Counted from the stretch's first letter, positions 17,813 through 27,153 are shown. The stretch is DNA of 64,000 nucleotides from Spirosoma terrae (GCF_010435915.1 NZ_JAAFZH010000013.1:62001-126000), one strand, 5' to 3'. Program-made: numbers and translations. The notes: a model not told the origin generated them from the letters alone.

Positions 17813-19069
17813 ATGAAACGCTTTTTACTACTATTCATCCTGATTGTCTTACAGGCTCCGACGCTGTGGGCACAGCAAGCGTCGGAGCCAACTTTCTATA
17901 CAAACCCAGAAGCCGCTTTACAAGTATATCATAACGCGCTGACCCGACTACGCCAGGAATACCCGAATCATCGTGACTTGCCCAAGTTGAATTTTTTTCT
18001 GTTTGGTATGGGCCAACGCGCCAAATATATTTACCGGCAAGGGCGACTCATCGACGCGTTCTCAGGTCATATTGAGGAGCAATGGACTGTGGAGTCGGAG
18101 CTTATTGTTCCCTCTGAATACCTGGTTCAGTTGAAACTCGCCAATGGTACATATATACAAATTCGTGAAGATGAATCGGGCGTCTGGATACTACAAGCAC
18201 CGTCTGGCTCAGCCCAAAAAGCGGTCAGAAATACCAAGCCCCGACGTATCGCCAATACAAAAAGCGTAGTAAACCTACCTCGTTTCAGCGACAATACGTA
18301 TGGCCCGATTCTCCGAGTGCTTCATCATGAAACACTCATCAATCTGGTAAATGGCAGGGATGAGATTACCCGTCCCCTGCCGAATCTTTTCGTTTATCAG
18401 AAACCCAGATACCGGGATGCCGCTATGATGGCGATGGTGTTGCGGGAAACCGATAATCTGGCCTTGCTACGTCCTTGGATTATGTCGCTACGTGATCCTT
18501 TCGACCGATATAGTGGGGTTGCGGAGGCTGACAACATCGGTCAGGTCCTTTTTCTGGTGTCTTTAGTGTCTGACCAGACCCATCCCGTTGTGCAGGTAGC
18601 GCTGGACTCAGTCAATCGTTTCAAAAGAACGAACTACATAGTTGGCCAAACAGATAATGCTGAGCACCCGGTTTACCAGACAAAATGGCTCAAATATGGC
18701 CTGAAATCGCTGAGGCTTTCCGACCCGTACCTTGTTCCCGGTCAGTACGATAGCTATTCAACTTTGTTTTGGTGTGATTATACCGACAAGTACATACCTG
18801 GAGAAAAAATTGACCAGACAGTCAACGTAAACCACCCCTATCTGAGCTGGGCGGAAGATCATTTCTATGACCGTACAGGCACAGCCCAAAAGCGGGGTAT
18901 TCTCGGTACGAGTTCTTATCCCCTGAGCTGGGAAGAAAAAGCCAGCTATGCCCATTATCCAGGCTTAACCGTATTGGATAAAGACCTGATCAGGAAAAAG
19001 CTGGCTTTTCCGCACGGCTGGCATGCCGCCGAACTATTTTTGCGACTGAATGCTAATCCCAGAAAATAA
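17813..19069 (+). CDS. Secreted protein of unknown function (418 aa)
   Basis: Starts with a clear signal peptide (MKRFLLLFILIVLQAPTLWAQ), so the product is probably periplasmic or surface-located. I recognise no catalytic motif. The middle (residues about 160-260) is helical with Arg-rich stretches such as PKPRYRD-like and VLRETDNLALLRPWIMSLRDPFDRYSG. The C-terminal third is rich in Tyr/Trp/Asp/Pro (WCDYTDKYIPGE, HPYLSWAEDHFYDRTG), composition common in polysaccharide-active proteins. Its last 17 bp overlap the end of the convergent sulfatase gene. Functional linkage to that sulfatase is possible but not shown. Confidence 0.75.
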   Translation: MKRFLLLFILIVLQAPTLWAQQASEPTFYTNPEAALQVYHNALTRLRQEYPNHRDLPKLNFFLFGMGQRAKYIYRQGRLIDAFSGHIEEQWTVESELIVPSEYLVQLKLANGTYIQIREDESGVWILQAPSGSAQKAVRNTKPRRIANTKSVVNLPRFSDNTYGPILRVLHHETLINLVNGRDEITRPLPNLFVYQKPRYRDAAMMAMVLRETDNLALLRPWIMSLRDPFDRYSGVAEADNIGQVLFLVSLVSDQTHPVVQVALDSVNRFKRTNYIVGQTDNAEHPVYQTKWLKYGLKSLRLSDPYLVPGQYDSYSTLFWCDYTDKYIPGEKIDQTVNVNHPYLSWAEDHFYDRTGTAQKRGILGTSSYPLSWEEKASYAHYPGLTVLDKDLIRKKLAFPHGWHAAELFLRLNANPRK

Positions 19070-20513
19070 TTCCTGTTCGGGTTATCCAGGCGTGGGTTGT
19101 TGATTCGTATTTGTCGATCTGATCGCCACCACCATTCTGGCGAGGATCGTTTTCAGCTTTCATCCACATAGCCAGCCGCTCCTGCAGCTCCTTTTTCATG
19201 GGTGCATACTGTGGGTTATTGGCCTGATTATGCAGATTGTACGGATCGTCTTTTACTACGTAGAACTCCTCGGCTGGGCGTTTATTGAAGCCGAGTGCAA
19301 ATAAGGGCTTCACAACAGCGTCATTCCGATGATCCATCATATACACTTTGGTTGGGCCCCCATCCACATCGCCAAAGATCGACGGCGTACCGGGAATCGT
19401 TTCATCACCCGCTGGCATTCGGTCGGGTCGGAAATTGCGGATGTATAAATAGTCATTCGTACGAATAGCCCGCATCGGATAACCCGCTCCGTAGTCGAAC
19501 TCAGCCCGGCACAGGCAATGACGCTCTCGCTCCAGAAATACTTCTGAACGGTGTAGGGTTCGTTGACCATCCAGTACAGGCACCAAACTCAGTCCATCCA
19601 TGTTGGGCTGCTCCTTGATGCCTGCCCAATCCAAAAAGGTTGGCGTCAGATCGATCAGGTTTACGAACGAGTCATGGCGTTTGGGCTGCTCCTGGTTGTC
19701 AGAAAAGCGGCTGATCAACAAAGGAACCCGCGTGCCGTAATCGTATAAATTTGCCTTAGCGTGCGGGAAAGGCATACCATTATCGGAAGTCACCACAATA
19801 ATCGTGTTATTCAGTTGGCCGGACTCTTCGAGCGTTTTCAGCAAATCGCCAATCTCCCGGTCGAATCGCTCCACTTCCGACAGATAATCGGCGACGTCGC
19901 CACGAACTTCCGGTACGTCGGGCAAAAAGGCAGGAACTCGTATTTTCTGGAGATCGATTCCCGTCTTTTTGCCATTATCAAGATCAAAAGGGCGATGCGG
20001 ATCATTCGTTCCAAACCAAAAGAAAAAAGGTCTGCCCTTGGGCAGCTGATCTAAAAATGGCTTAAAGCCCAGCTTAGCCGAATCGCCCGCCGGATTATTG
20101 GTATAGCCCATTTTTGTATAATCGCCAGGAGCCCATCCTTTCCGATCGAAGGCAACGGCATAGCCTTCTTTTTCCAGAATTTGTACGTACGTGGGCACAC
20201 TATGCTGAAGTCTGCCACACAGATTAACGCCTTCTCCCAGATTATGCGGATAACGGCCTGTCAGCATGGCCGCCCGCGACGGTGTACAAGATGGCGATGC
20301 GCAATAAGCATTGGTAAAAACGGTACCATGCTCCGCCAGCCGGTCGAGATTGGGTGTTTTAACGGATTTATCGCCGTAGATACTGGCGTATGGGTAACTC
20401 CAATCGTCGGCCAGAATGAATAAGATATTGGGACGGGAAGCCTCTTTTTTACACGCAAACAAACCCACTGCAGCCAGCAGCAGGACGCCCAATAGAAAAG
20501 ATAGATATCGCAT
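19053..20513 (-). CDS. Lipoprotein sulfatase (type I, formylglycine-dependent)
   Basis: A 486-residue S1-family sulfatase. The N-terminus has a lipoprotein signal with lipobox LFAC (Cys21), so it is probably anchored in the outer or inner membrane facing the periplasm or surface. The metal-binding DD pair lies in ILADDWSYPYASIYG. The formylglycine cysteine is Cys76 in CTPSRAAMLTGRYP. Further family motifs are WFGTNDPHRPF and VVTSDNGMPFPHAKANLYDYGTRVPLL. The Asp-Trp-Ser variant and the DPHRPF motif resemble heparan N-sulfatase-like S1 subfamilies, but the substrate is uncertain. No formylglycine-generating enzyme or susC/susD pair is adjacent. It overlaps the 3' end of the convergent gene at 17813 by 17 bp. 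Confidence 0.88.
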   Translation of the reverse strand: MRYLSFLLGVLLLAAVGLFACKKEASRPNILFILADDWSYPYASIYGDKSVKTPNLDRLAEHGTVFTNAYCASPSCTPSRAAMLTGRYPHNLGEGVNLCGRLQHSVPTYVQILEKEGYAVAFDRKGWAPGDYTKMGYTNNPAGDSAKLGFKPFLDQLPKGRPFFFWFGTNDPHRPFDLDNGKKTGIDLQKIRVPAFLPDVPEVRGDVADYLSEVERFDREIGDLLKTLEESGQLNNTIIVVTSDNGMPFPHAKANLYDYGTRVPLLISRFSDNQEQPKRHDSFVNLIDLTPTFLDWAGIKEQPNMDGLSLVPVLDGQRTLHRSEVFLERERHCLCRAEFDYGAGYPMRAIRTNDYLYIRNFRPDRMPAGDETIPGTPSIFGDVDGGPTKVYMMDHRNDAVVKPLFALGFNKRPAEEFYVVKDDPYNLHNQANNPQYAPMKKELQERLAMWMKAENDPRQNGGGDQIDKYESTTHAWITRTGIIFWD

Positions 20514-20544
20514 AGGAAGCCGGAATTTCCCTAAAATTAGCAGG

Positions 20545-20631
20545 ACGTAGCATTTTACGGAAACGTAGCGCTCACTACGTTCAATTCGCTAAACAGGCTG
20601 GGGACGTAGCATAGACTGCTACGTCCCCAGC
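20545..20631. repeat. Spacer hairpin with a cluster of CTACGT/ACGTAG words
   Basis: The 145-bp spacer between the PQQ dehydrogenase and the sulfatase genes contains a perfect 15-bp inverted repeat (20597-20611 and 20617-20631; GCTGGGGACGTAGCA, loop TAGAC). It also holds five copies of CTACGT/ACGTAG (20545, 20563, 20575, 20604, 20619) in 80 bp. The hairpin is followed by an A-run on the plus strand, so on the leftward mRNA the U-run would precede the stem. It is not a textbook terminator for the PQQ gene, though it may still stop transcription. Confidence 0.6.
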
Positions 20632-20658
20632 AAAAAACGTATCCATTTACAAACCAGC

Positions 20659-22512
20659 CTATTTCTCCACCGCAAACGCTAACAGTACGTTTCCCGGATA
20701 TTCGCCAAATAAACCGTAACCCGAATTCACAAAGAGCATTCCATCGGCTATTACTGGCGAAGGGCCGTCAATGGAACCGCCCTTGCCTTTGATGCCATTG
20801 ACGGTGTCAAATTCTTTTGCCGTGTCATAGTCCCAGAGAATTTTGCCATCTGTAGTTGAATAGGCCCGAAGATGTCCATCCAGAGTTCCGGCAAACACTA
20901 CATCGGGCATTACCGTTGGCGCAGCGGAATTCGCTTCGATACACCCTTTTTTACCCGCACAGGAAGGGGCAGGTGTATTCCATACAACGTTACCGGTTGC
21001 CACATCGAGGGCAAATAGTCCGGGCGTGGGCTTTATTAATGAATCAACTTTAGGGTTGATGCCATATTTGTTGTCAGCGTTGGCCGCATACACCCGCTTA
21101 CCATCGGTAGCCATGCCCCAGTGAATCCCCCCCAGAGCACCTCCCCGACCGATTCGGGTTTCCCAGAGAACGTTACCAGTCTCCGGCGACAACCCGTAGA
21201 CAACCCCTGCTTTCTGACCCACCACTAGCAGGTCGTTGCCATCCGGTCGTTTCACCAAAATGGGAGCCATGCCGAAATCGTAATCAGGCCCAACTTTTTC
21301 CGGGCAGTTCGGATTGCCCGGACACGACATATTCCAGGTATCGCCTTTCGTTGCCTGAAACGACCACACCAGTTTTCCCGTTTTCAGGTTCAAGGCCTGA
21401 ATAGCATCGCTGCTGGTTGTAGCCGGACTGGTGTAGTTTTCGCCAGTTCCGAAATACAACAAGCCCCGTTTAGCATCGACGGTTGGACTCGACCAGACTA
21501 TGGCACCGGAAGGTCCGTAAAACGGCTTCCCATTGGTTTTCTTTCCAACTTCCTTCGCTTCTTCCTGCACAACCCGATGACGCCAGATTTCCTTACCCGA
21601 ACGAGTATCCAGTGCCACAATCTCGCCCGACGACGAGCAACAGGGGTAACCAGGGTCCAGTACCGATACCACCTCTATGGACGTCAACGGTACGTAGACA
21701 ATATTGTCATGAACAGCCACGGAACCCGTATTACCCGATTGCGGGTGTTTACCAGCCTTACTTTTCCAAACCGCCTTCCCGGTTTTCACATCCAGCGCAT
21801 ACACATTCGTGTTGTTATCGGCAAAATAGGCCCGTAACGTACTGCCCGTCTGGACAATGCTGATAGCACCCCGCACAGCAGCGTCGGCTAAAAAGCGCCA
21901 GCCGATTTTTCCGGTATGTTTATTCAAGCAATACACTTCGCCAAACTGGCTGCCCACAATCAGCCAATCGCCAACAATGGCAGGCTTACTACGTGCCTGA
22001 CTAACATCCGGAAAAGCAAAGGCCCATTTCAGCGTCAACTTCCCGACGTTTTCGGCCGACATACCCGCCTGCTCGGCCGATCGGTAGCCAGTTCCCTCCA
22101 GATTGCCACCCCAACCGGAGTGATGTATCTGAGCCCCTTTACCGGAAGAAAGAGCAAAAGTCGTGTAGGCTCCCTGCGGTATTTTTGTTTCTACTAATGG
22201 CTTTCCAGCTATATATTGAGCAACGGCTTTACGTTGCTGGTCGGTCAGGTCTTTAGCCTGCTCCCGCATTTTCCCCGTCTCCAAGGCTGCCAGAATGGCT
22301 CTTGGCGGCATTTGCACCAGTATCATATAACCGGGGGCACCTACGCCAGCCTCCGACTTATGGCAGTTGTTGCAGGTAGCCATGTAAATTTTCTGCCCTT
22401 CTGCCGCTATCGATGCATCCAGCGGTTGTGCTGAGCCTGCCAGGGCCGCCAGTGCGACAACACCTATCGCTAGTATGAATCGCTCGCTCCTTTTATACTG
22501 ATAATTGCTCAT
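20659..22512 (-). CDS. Cytochrome c / PQQ-type beta-propeller dehydrogenase
   Basis: A 617-residue exported protein. A signal segment (about residues 10-28) is followed by a cytochrome c domain with the haem site CNNCH (Cys47, Cys50, His51) and a methionine-containing MILVQMPPRAIL region. The rest is a PQQ-binding-like eight-bladed propeller with repeated LTLKWAFAF, GKIGWRF, GKAVWKS, GKEIWRH, GKLVWSFQ, GNVLWET and GNVVWNT blade motifs. A CCSSS disulfide-like pair appears at the SVLDPGYPCCSSSGE segment. Such proteins oxidise alcohols (for example polyvinyl-alcohol dehydrogenase-like) in the periplasm and pass electrons to the fused cytochrome. The substrate is not known. The fusion order, cytochrome first, is worth noting. 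Confidence 0.87.
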   Translation of the reverse strand: MSNYQYKRSERFILAIGVVALAALAGSAQPLDASIAAEGQKIYMATCNNCHKSEAGVGAPGYMILVQMPPRAILAALETGKMREQAKDLTDQQRKAVAQYIAGKPLVETKIPQGAYTTFALSSGKGAQIHHSGWGGNLEGTGYRSAEQAGMSAENVGKLTLKWAFAFPDVSQARSKPAIVGDWLIVGSQFGEVYCLNKHTGKIGWRFLADAAVRGAISIVQTGSTLRAYFADNNTNVYALDVKTGKAVWKSKAGKHPQSGNTGSVAVHDNIVYVPLTSIEVVSVLDPGYPCCSSSGEIVALDTRSGKEIWRHRVVQEEAKEVGKKTNGKPFYGPSGAIVWSSPTVDAKRGLLYFGTGENYTSPATTSSDAIQALNLKTGKLVWSFQATKGDTWNMSCPGNPNCPEKVGPDYDFGMAPILVKRPDGNDLLVVGQKAGVVYGLSPETGNVLWETRIGRGGALGGIHWGMATDGKRVYAANADNKYGINPKVDSLIKPTPGLFALDVATGNVVWNTPAPSCAGKKGCIEANSAAPTVMPDVVFAGTLDGHLRAYSTTDGKILWDYDTAKEFDTVNGIKGKGGSIDGPSPVIADGMLFVNSGYGLFGEYPGNVLLAFAVEK

Positions 22513-22556
22513 ACTACTAACCTGTAGTTTAAGGGAGAAGAATAATAAAGGCAGAT

Positions 22557-22564
22557 CAAATGTA
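22557..22564 (-). promoter_or_regulatory. Candidate -7 element of the PQQ dehydrogenase gene
   Basis: On the minus strand TACATTTG matches TAnnTTTG, 45 bp before the ATG at 22512. Just upstream lies a short AACGG/CCGTT inverted pair (about 22575-22590). No good -33 TTG is seen at the expected distance, so confidence is low. Confidence 0.35.
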
Positions 22565-22649
22565 CATTTCCGCGAACGGATATAACCGTTTTTAGTACAA
22601 ATGGCTATTCTTCTAAGTTAGTAGGCTTAAATGATTGATGAGCCAGCAC

Positions 22650-22681
22650 AAAAAAGGTGTTCAGTCGAAAACTGAACACCT
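22650..22681 (-). terminator. Terminator of the outer-membrane barrel gene
   Basis: The 11-bp stem AGGTGTTCAGT (22655-22665) pairs with 22671-22681 around a 5-nt loop. On the minus strand it is followed by a T6 run (22655 down to 22650). It lies 27 bp past the stop of the leftward gene ending at 22708. Confidence 0.85.
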
Positions 22682-22707
22682 CGGTATCTGTTAATCAGGC
22701 AACTGGC

Positions 22708-23322
22708 CTATTGCCGAGCACCGCCAAAGGTATAGCCTGCCTTTACGCTGAAATATTCGTTCTTACCAATTAGCTTGGCGTTCGTAAATTCATTCACCAC
22801 ATTCGTGTCGTCCAGCAGGTTAAAAGCCGCTTCGACGTTAAATTGAAACACCTTAATGCCTGCTCTCACCAGAGCACCCCATTTGTTTGTGACAGGCAGC
22901 GCATAATATAGCGGGGTACTCCCTGCCCCCATCACCTGTTGCGTACTTGGATCGGCCCGGTAAAAGGCCGCACCTGCGCCAACGTATGGACGAAAAGCCC
23001 GGATATTCCCCACATTATAATTGACAATCAAGGCTCCCGACATCATCGACTTAGCCTGTGTGTTGAAATAAATCAGATTACCCAGCACTTCCGGGCGCTG
23101 AATAAACGCCTGCTCAAATCGTATTCCAATATCTAAATGCCGGGTAATTTCATATTGAGGTTCAATACTGTAAACGAAGCCCGGACTACTTCCGTCCTTA
23201 TTACCAGATCGGTCCAGCGGAGACGCATATCCGGCCATTACGTTTAGTTTGAAAGAGCTTAAACTCTGAGCAGACACAACACTTGATACCAGTAGAAGAA
23301 GGGCAACTAACGACTTGAGCAT
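22708..23322 (-). CDS. Outer membrane beta-barrel protein
   Basis: A 204-residue protein with a signal peptide (MLKSLVALLLLVSSVVSAQ). Alternating hydrophobic/aromatic strands run throughout (FKLNVMAGYASP, HLDIGIRFEQAF, FRPYVGAGAAFYRA, VRAGIKVFQFNVEAAFNLL) and end in the strand EYFSVKAGYTFGGARQ. This matches the OmpW/porin-family eight-stranded barrel pattern common in Bacteroidota. The role is unknown; it may be a small structural or diffusion barrel. The gene is monocistronic, with its own terminator. The spacer upstream holds a 7-bp inverted pair CATGACT/AGTCATG (23362-23386) of unclear meaning. Confidence 0.78.
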   Translation of the reverse strand: MLKSLVALLLLVSSVVSAQSLSSFKLNVMAGYASPLDRSGNKDGSSPGFVYSIEPQYEITRHLDIGIRFEQAFIQRPEVLGNLIYFNTQAKSMMSGALIVNYNVGNIRAFRPYVGAGAAFYRADPSTQQVMGAGSTPLYYALPVTNKWGALVRAGIKVFQFNVEAAFNLLDDTNVVNEFTNAKLIGKNEYFSVKAGYTFGGARQ

Positions 23323-23556
23323 AAACGGTTAACAATTGGTGGTTATAGTGACTAGTATTCCCATGACTACTCACTTTGGAGTCATGATCTACGATGCCGA
23401 AGCAATGTGCTACAGCAATACGCTATACCTGTTACCCTCAACAGACGTAATCCGTTGCAAAAGCAAATCGATTTTTATTGGATTTTAAGACGTAGCAACT
23501 CGCCAATCGGCACCATTGGCATTGATCGCAGCCAGTAATAACGCTACGTAGCAAAC

Positions 23557-24549
23557 TTACTTGGCCGCAATAATCAATACCAGTCCCAATACGTAACAAA
23601 TACTCATTGCCACCAGGTATCGACTGGACGTTGACGGAGCGCCCCGAAATTCGTGCCAGATAAAGATTCCCCAGAAGACGGCAATAATGGTTGCCCCCTG
23701 GCCAAGACCGTAGCTAATGGCATATCCCGCTTCGCCAGACGCCAGCAGGCTCGACGCCATGCCCAGACACCACACCATACCGCCCAGCATCCCGATTCCG
23801 TGATTCCGTCCGCTTACGTCTCCATACGGCACGGAACGATCCATACTTTTTCCGGTGAACCGACGTAGTACCGGTAAAAAAAAGGGCGTACTGACCACCA
23901 CCCCTACTCCAAAAAGCACCAGAGCCGTATAGGGCGTCAACAAACCAGTGCCCGGGTTAGCGAAATCGGTCGCCATGGCTCTGGCGACGAAATAAAAGAA
24001 AAAGCTCATCAGAAACCCACCCACCAGCGACACCACAAGCCCACGGGTACTGATCGACTGGTCGCCAGTGCTTTTGGATCGATAGGCCAGCGCACTAAAC
24101 ACAACCGCCAGAAAAATAGAAAAGACTCCACTGGACAGCAGCCCAACGTTGCCAACGGGCGACAGAATGTAGTTTACCACCACGCCCAATATCAATGCCA
24201 GGCCAATACCAACGGGCATAGCGACCGATAAGCCCGCTAATTCAATACCAACGACAATCAGAATATTGGCAATATTGAACACAAACCCGCCTACTAGTGC
24301 ATAGAGCAGATTTTGCGTATCGGCCTGCTCCAGATCGCTCATAAACGACCGGCCAGCCGATCCGGTACTTCCCAGGGTAAAGGCTAGTAACAGACTTAAC
24401 AGCAAAATTCCGTACGTATAATCGCGGTAGAAAATAGTGGTCGGCACCGACTGGGTGGCCAGCTTCTGCGTGTTAGCCCACGAGCCCCAGCAAAGCATTG
24501 TAACGAAACAGACCACTACGGCCAGCGGGTACTGCGTAATAATGAACAT
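23557..24549 (-). CDS. GRP/ureide-permease-type sugar or nucleobase transporter (DMT superfamily)
   Basis: A 330-residue integral membrane protein with about ten predicted helices. The first carries AVVVCFVTMLCWGSWANTQKLA, a hallmark of the GRP sugar / ureide permease branch of the drug/metabolite transporter superfamily. Internal duplication into two five-helix halves is apparent (GFVFNIANILIVVGIELAGLSVAMPVGIG against YAISYGLGQGATIIAVFWGIFIWHEF). Family members carry glucose, ribose, rhamnose or, in plants, allantoin and uracil. Ribokinase about 8 kb away makes a pentose or nucleoside-derived solute possible, but that is weak evidence. It is divergent from the DMT protein at 24679. Confidence 0.8.
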   Translation of the reverse strand: MFIITQYPLAVVVCFVTMLCWGSWANTQKLATQSVPTTIFYRDYTYGILLLSLLLAFTLGSTGSAGRSFMSDLEQADTQNLLYALVGGFVFNIANILIVVGIELAGLSVAMPVGIGLALILGVVVNYILSPVGNVGLLSSGVFSIFLAVVFSALAYRSKSTGDQSISTRGLVVSLVGGFLMSFFFYFVARAMATDFANPGTGLLTPYTALVLFGVGVVVSTPFFLPVLRRFTGKSMDRSVPYGDVSGRNHGIGMLGGMVWCLGMASSLLASGEAGYAISYGLGQGATIIAVFWGIFIWHEFRGAPSTSSRYLVAMSICYVLGLVLIIAAK

Positions 24550-24678
24550 ATCAATTGGTTAGGTTTAGGATGAGGGAAAGCAAACTACCAAAAGCCAGTT
24601 TCCCTGCCAAACGTTACGTTGCCAGAAAACTGCCGTTAAAGACAAAGCTACACGCTACCATTGCCTACCTTTACGGCT

Positions 24679-25122
24679 ATGAATTATCTGTATATCCTCT
24701 TTGCCTTTTTGGTTGGTATTGCCATTACGGTTCAGGCCGGTGTCAACGCCAACCTTCGCCATGCCGTGGGCAACCCTATTCTGGCAGCCGTCGTATCGTT
24801 TGGTTCTGGTCTGATCTGTCTCATTCTACTTTTTCTGGCATCGGGTGGTACCACACCACCCCTCGAAACCGTCAAGCAGATTAGCTGGTGGAAATGGATC
24901 GGCGGAGCGATGGGAGCTGTTTATATGATTACCGTAATCGTCAGTGTACAGAAAATAGGAACGGCCAACATGGTCAGTTTAAGTGTTGCAGGCCAGCTGG
25001 CAGCAGCCGTCATTCTGGATCATTATGGGCTGATGGGCTTCAATCTGCATCCGGCCAATATATGGCGTATTTTTGGCCTAACCTTAATTATGGCAGGGGT
25101 GCTGCTTGTGGTCAGAAACTAA
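24679..25122 (+). CDS. DMT family transporter, YdcZ/DUF606 type
   Basis: A 147-residue protein with five predicted membrane helices. It starts MNYLYILFAFLVGIAITVQAGVNANLRHAVGNP, a clear YdcZ-like N-terminus, followed by SWWKWIGGAMGAVYMITVIVSVQKIGTA and a last helix GLTLIMAGVLLVV. I choose ATG 24679; an upstream in-frame TTG at 24661 would add six residues. Such half-size DMT proteins probably work as dimers, and the substrate is unknown. A TACCTTTA sequence at 24666-24673 resembles a -7 box but is very close to the ATG. The gene stands alone. Confidence 0.85.
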   Translation: MNYLYILFAFLVGIAITVQAGVNANLRHAVGNPILAAVVSFGSGLICLILLFLASGGTTPPLETVKQISWWKWIGGAMGAVYMITVIVSVQKIGTANMVSLSVAGQLAAAVILDHYGLMGFNLHPANIWRIFGLTLIMAGVLLVVRN

Positions 25123-25243
25123 ACTTAGCCCGCTGTTTTTGGTTTATCGCTTGTAGTTTATTGTTTACAGATAAGCTGACCTGATCACAGGCCGTCTAAC
25201 CATAAACCCTAGACTATAAATCATAAACAATCAGTCAACAACC

Positions 25244-25861
25244 TTGATAAACTACCGATTTTACCCGTCTCTGCTTAACGTATTTTCTCGCTACATGAGC
25301 GGAGGGAACTTGTCGATACAGGAACTGATCGATACCATCAACCGTGTTCCAACACCAACTACAGCCGCTCAGGAACGCGGTATATCGTTTGAAGAAGCTG
25401 TAGTGAAAGGCACCAATGAAGATCGCTTTGGTGCCGACGTAGTACAAAAAGTTCGAAAACTACTCCCTCGGCCTATTGTTGATACGCAGGTGTATTGTCA
25501 GTGGGAGATCGACGACGTATTGTTTTACGGCTACGTTGACCTGATCGGCAACTACAAAGCCGTCGATTTAAAGACAACCGCATCATATCAACCCGGACGC
25601 TACGTTCACAACCACCAGAATTTGTATCTCCACGCGCTGAAGCGGAAAGGCATTAAGTTGATGGAATACGTCATTGCTGAATTTCAGCCGAATGGCCAGG
25701 CGGAAGTTCACGTAGAGAGTTATCCGTTAACCCATCCTATTGACAAACAACTGGAAGAAATCAGGCTATTCAAGGCATTTCTGGAAGAGCATCGTCCGCT
25801 GATTAACGATCCGAAGATATTCGTGAAGCCCGGAGAAAACCCGGATGCCCGACGCAGATAA
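25244..25861 (+). CDS. PD-(D/E)XK nuclease-like protein, hypothetical
   Basis: A 205-residue soluble protein. The core resembles a PD-(D/E)XK nuclease fold: a conserved glutamate region RGISFEEAVVKG, then GYVDLIGNYKAVDLKTT (Asp, then Asp-Leu-Lys as the D-x-K pair), then a helix with HNHQNLYLHALK. The RFYPSLLNVFSRY N-terminus looks conserved, so translation probably starts at TTG 25244 rather than at the next ATG (25295). The family is reminiscent of Cas4/RecB-like or phage-type nucleases, but no partner gene is adjacent and nothing indicates a defence island. It probably acts on nucleic acid; the exact role is unknown. Confidence 0.65.
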   Translation: MINYRFYPSLLNVFSRYMSGGNLSIQELIDTINRVPTPTTAAQERGISFEEAVVKGTNEDRFGADVVQKVRKLLPRPIVDTQVYCQWEIDDVLFYGYVDLIGNYKAVDLKTTASYQPGRYVHNHQNLYLHALKRKGIKLMEYVIAEFQPNGQAEVHVESYPLTHPIDKQLEEIRLFKAFLEEHRPLINDPKIFVKPGENPDARRR

Positions 25862-25884
25862 CACATTCCTTGTACCTTCGCGCT

Positions 25885-27153
25885 ATGATTCAGCAAACAC
25901 TCCGGCTTTATCAACGCGCTTATCAGGGCCTTTCTCCGTCTGTCTGGCTATTGGCGGGCGTGATGCTCATCAATCGCTGCGGCACAATGGTGTTGCCCTT
26001 TTTAACCCTATATCTCACGCAGCAATTGCATTACACCGTTGCCGACGCCGGTATTGTAATGGCGGTTTATGGCTTGGGAGCTTTTGTAGGGACTTTCCTG
26101 GGTGGCCGATTAACCGATCGATTTGGTTTTTACTACGTTCAGCTGTTTAGCCTGATGTTCGGGGGAGTTTTTCTGCTGCTCCTTCAATTGGTCACGAACT
26201 TCTATGCGCTATGTGGGAGTGTCTTTTTATTTACCTTATTAGGTGATTCATTTCGTCCGGCCAATCAGGCAGCCATTGCTCACTACTCCGACCCCGATAC
26301 GCGTACCCGCGCTTTTTCGCTCAATCGACTGGCTATTAATCTCGGCTGGGCCGTTGGCGGTGGATTAGGCGGCTGGTTAGCCAGCATTGACTACAGCTTG
26401 TTGTTCTGGGCCGACGGATTAACCTGCCTGGTCGCGAGTATCGTACTACGTCTTTTTTTGCCAATACCCGATTCATCGAACCCAACGAACGTAGCGTCGG
26501 TATCCACTAGCAACATAGCGCCAGTCCCAGAACAGGAGTCGCCCTATCGCGATACGTTGTTTATTACGTTTGTCGGCTGCGCTACGTTATACCTGATTGT
26601 TTTTATGCAGCTGTTCTCTATCGTTCCACTGTTTCTTAAGCAAGTGATCCATATGAGCGAACGGACTATCGGCTCCCTGATGGCGCTGAACGGAATACTG
26701 ATTGTGGTGATCGAAATGGCGCTCGTCTATACCCTGGAGCAGCAAAAACGATCAAAAACAGGGCTGATCATGAGTGGTGTTGCCGTTACGTCGCTGTCGT
26801 ATCTTTGCTTACTGCTGACTAATTGGCCCATATTGCCAGCCCACTTCATTATTGTCCTGTTCATTCTTTTTGTCACGCTCAGCGAAATGCTGGCCATGCC
26901 CTTTATTCAATCTTTTACGGTCGAACGTTCTAAACCGGCTACTCGCGGGCAGTATCTGGCTCTCTATTCAATGGGTACCGCTTTGGCCCAAACAACAGCT
27001 CCGGCGCTGGGCTCACAACTGATTGCCCATTTTGGTTTTTCAGCACACTGGGTTGCTATGTCAGTTATCGGCCTACTGTCGGCCATTGGTTTTGGGGTGC
27101 TTGGGAAAATCCTGTCACGTAACACTGTCTCTCAAAGCCTACCCCGGCAATAA
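25885..27153 (+). CDS. MFS transporter (MdtH-like)
   Basis: A 422-residue major facilitator with about 12 helices. The N-terminal INRCGTMVLPFLTLYLTQQL is a typical first helix of DHA1-type drug exporters. The loop-2/3 motif GLGAFVGTFLGGRLTDRFGFYYV corresponds to the MFS signature G-x-L-a-D-r. The start is ATG 25885; a TTG five codons upstream is less likely. It lies 23 bp after the nuclease-like gene and may be co-transcribed with it. It probably effluxes a small hydrophobic compound; the substrate is not predictable. Confidence 0.85.
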   Translation: MIQQTLRLYQRAYQGLSPSVWLLAGVMLINRCGTMVLPFLTLYLTQQLHYTVADAGIVMAVYGLGAFVGTFLGGRLTDRFGFYYVQLFSLMFGGVFLLLLQLVTNFYALCGSVFLFTLLGDSFRPANQAAIAHYSDPDTRTRAFSLNRLAINLGWAVGGGLGGWLASIDYSLLFWADGLTCLVASIVLRLFLPIPDSSNPTNVASVSTSNIAPVPEQESPYRDTLFITFVGCATLYLIVFMQLFSIVPLFLKQVIHMSERTIGSLMALNGILIVVIEMALVYTLEQQKRSKTGLIMSGVAVTSLSYLCLLLTNWPILPAHFIIVLFILFVTLSEMLAMPFIQSFTVERSKPATRGQYLALYSMGTALAQTTAPALGSQLIAHFGFSAHWVAMSVIGLLSAIGFGVLGKILSRNTVSQSLPRQ

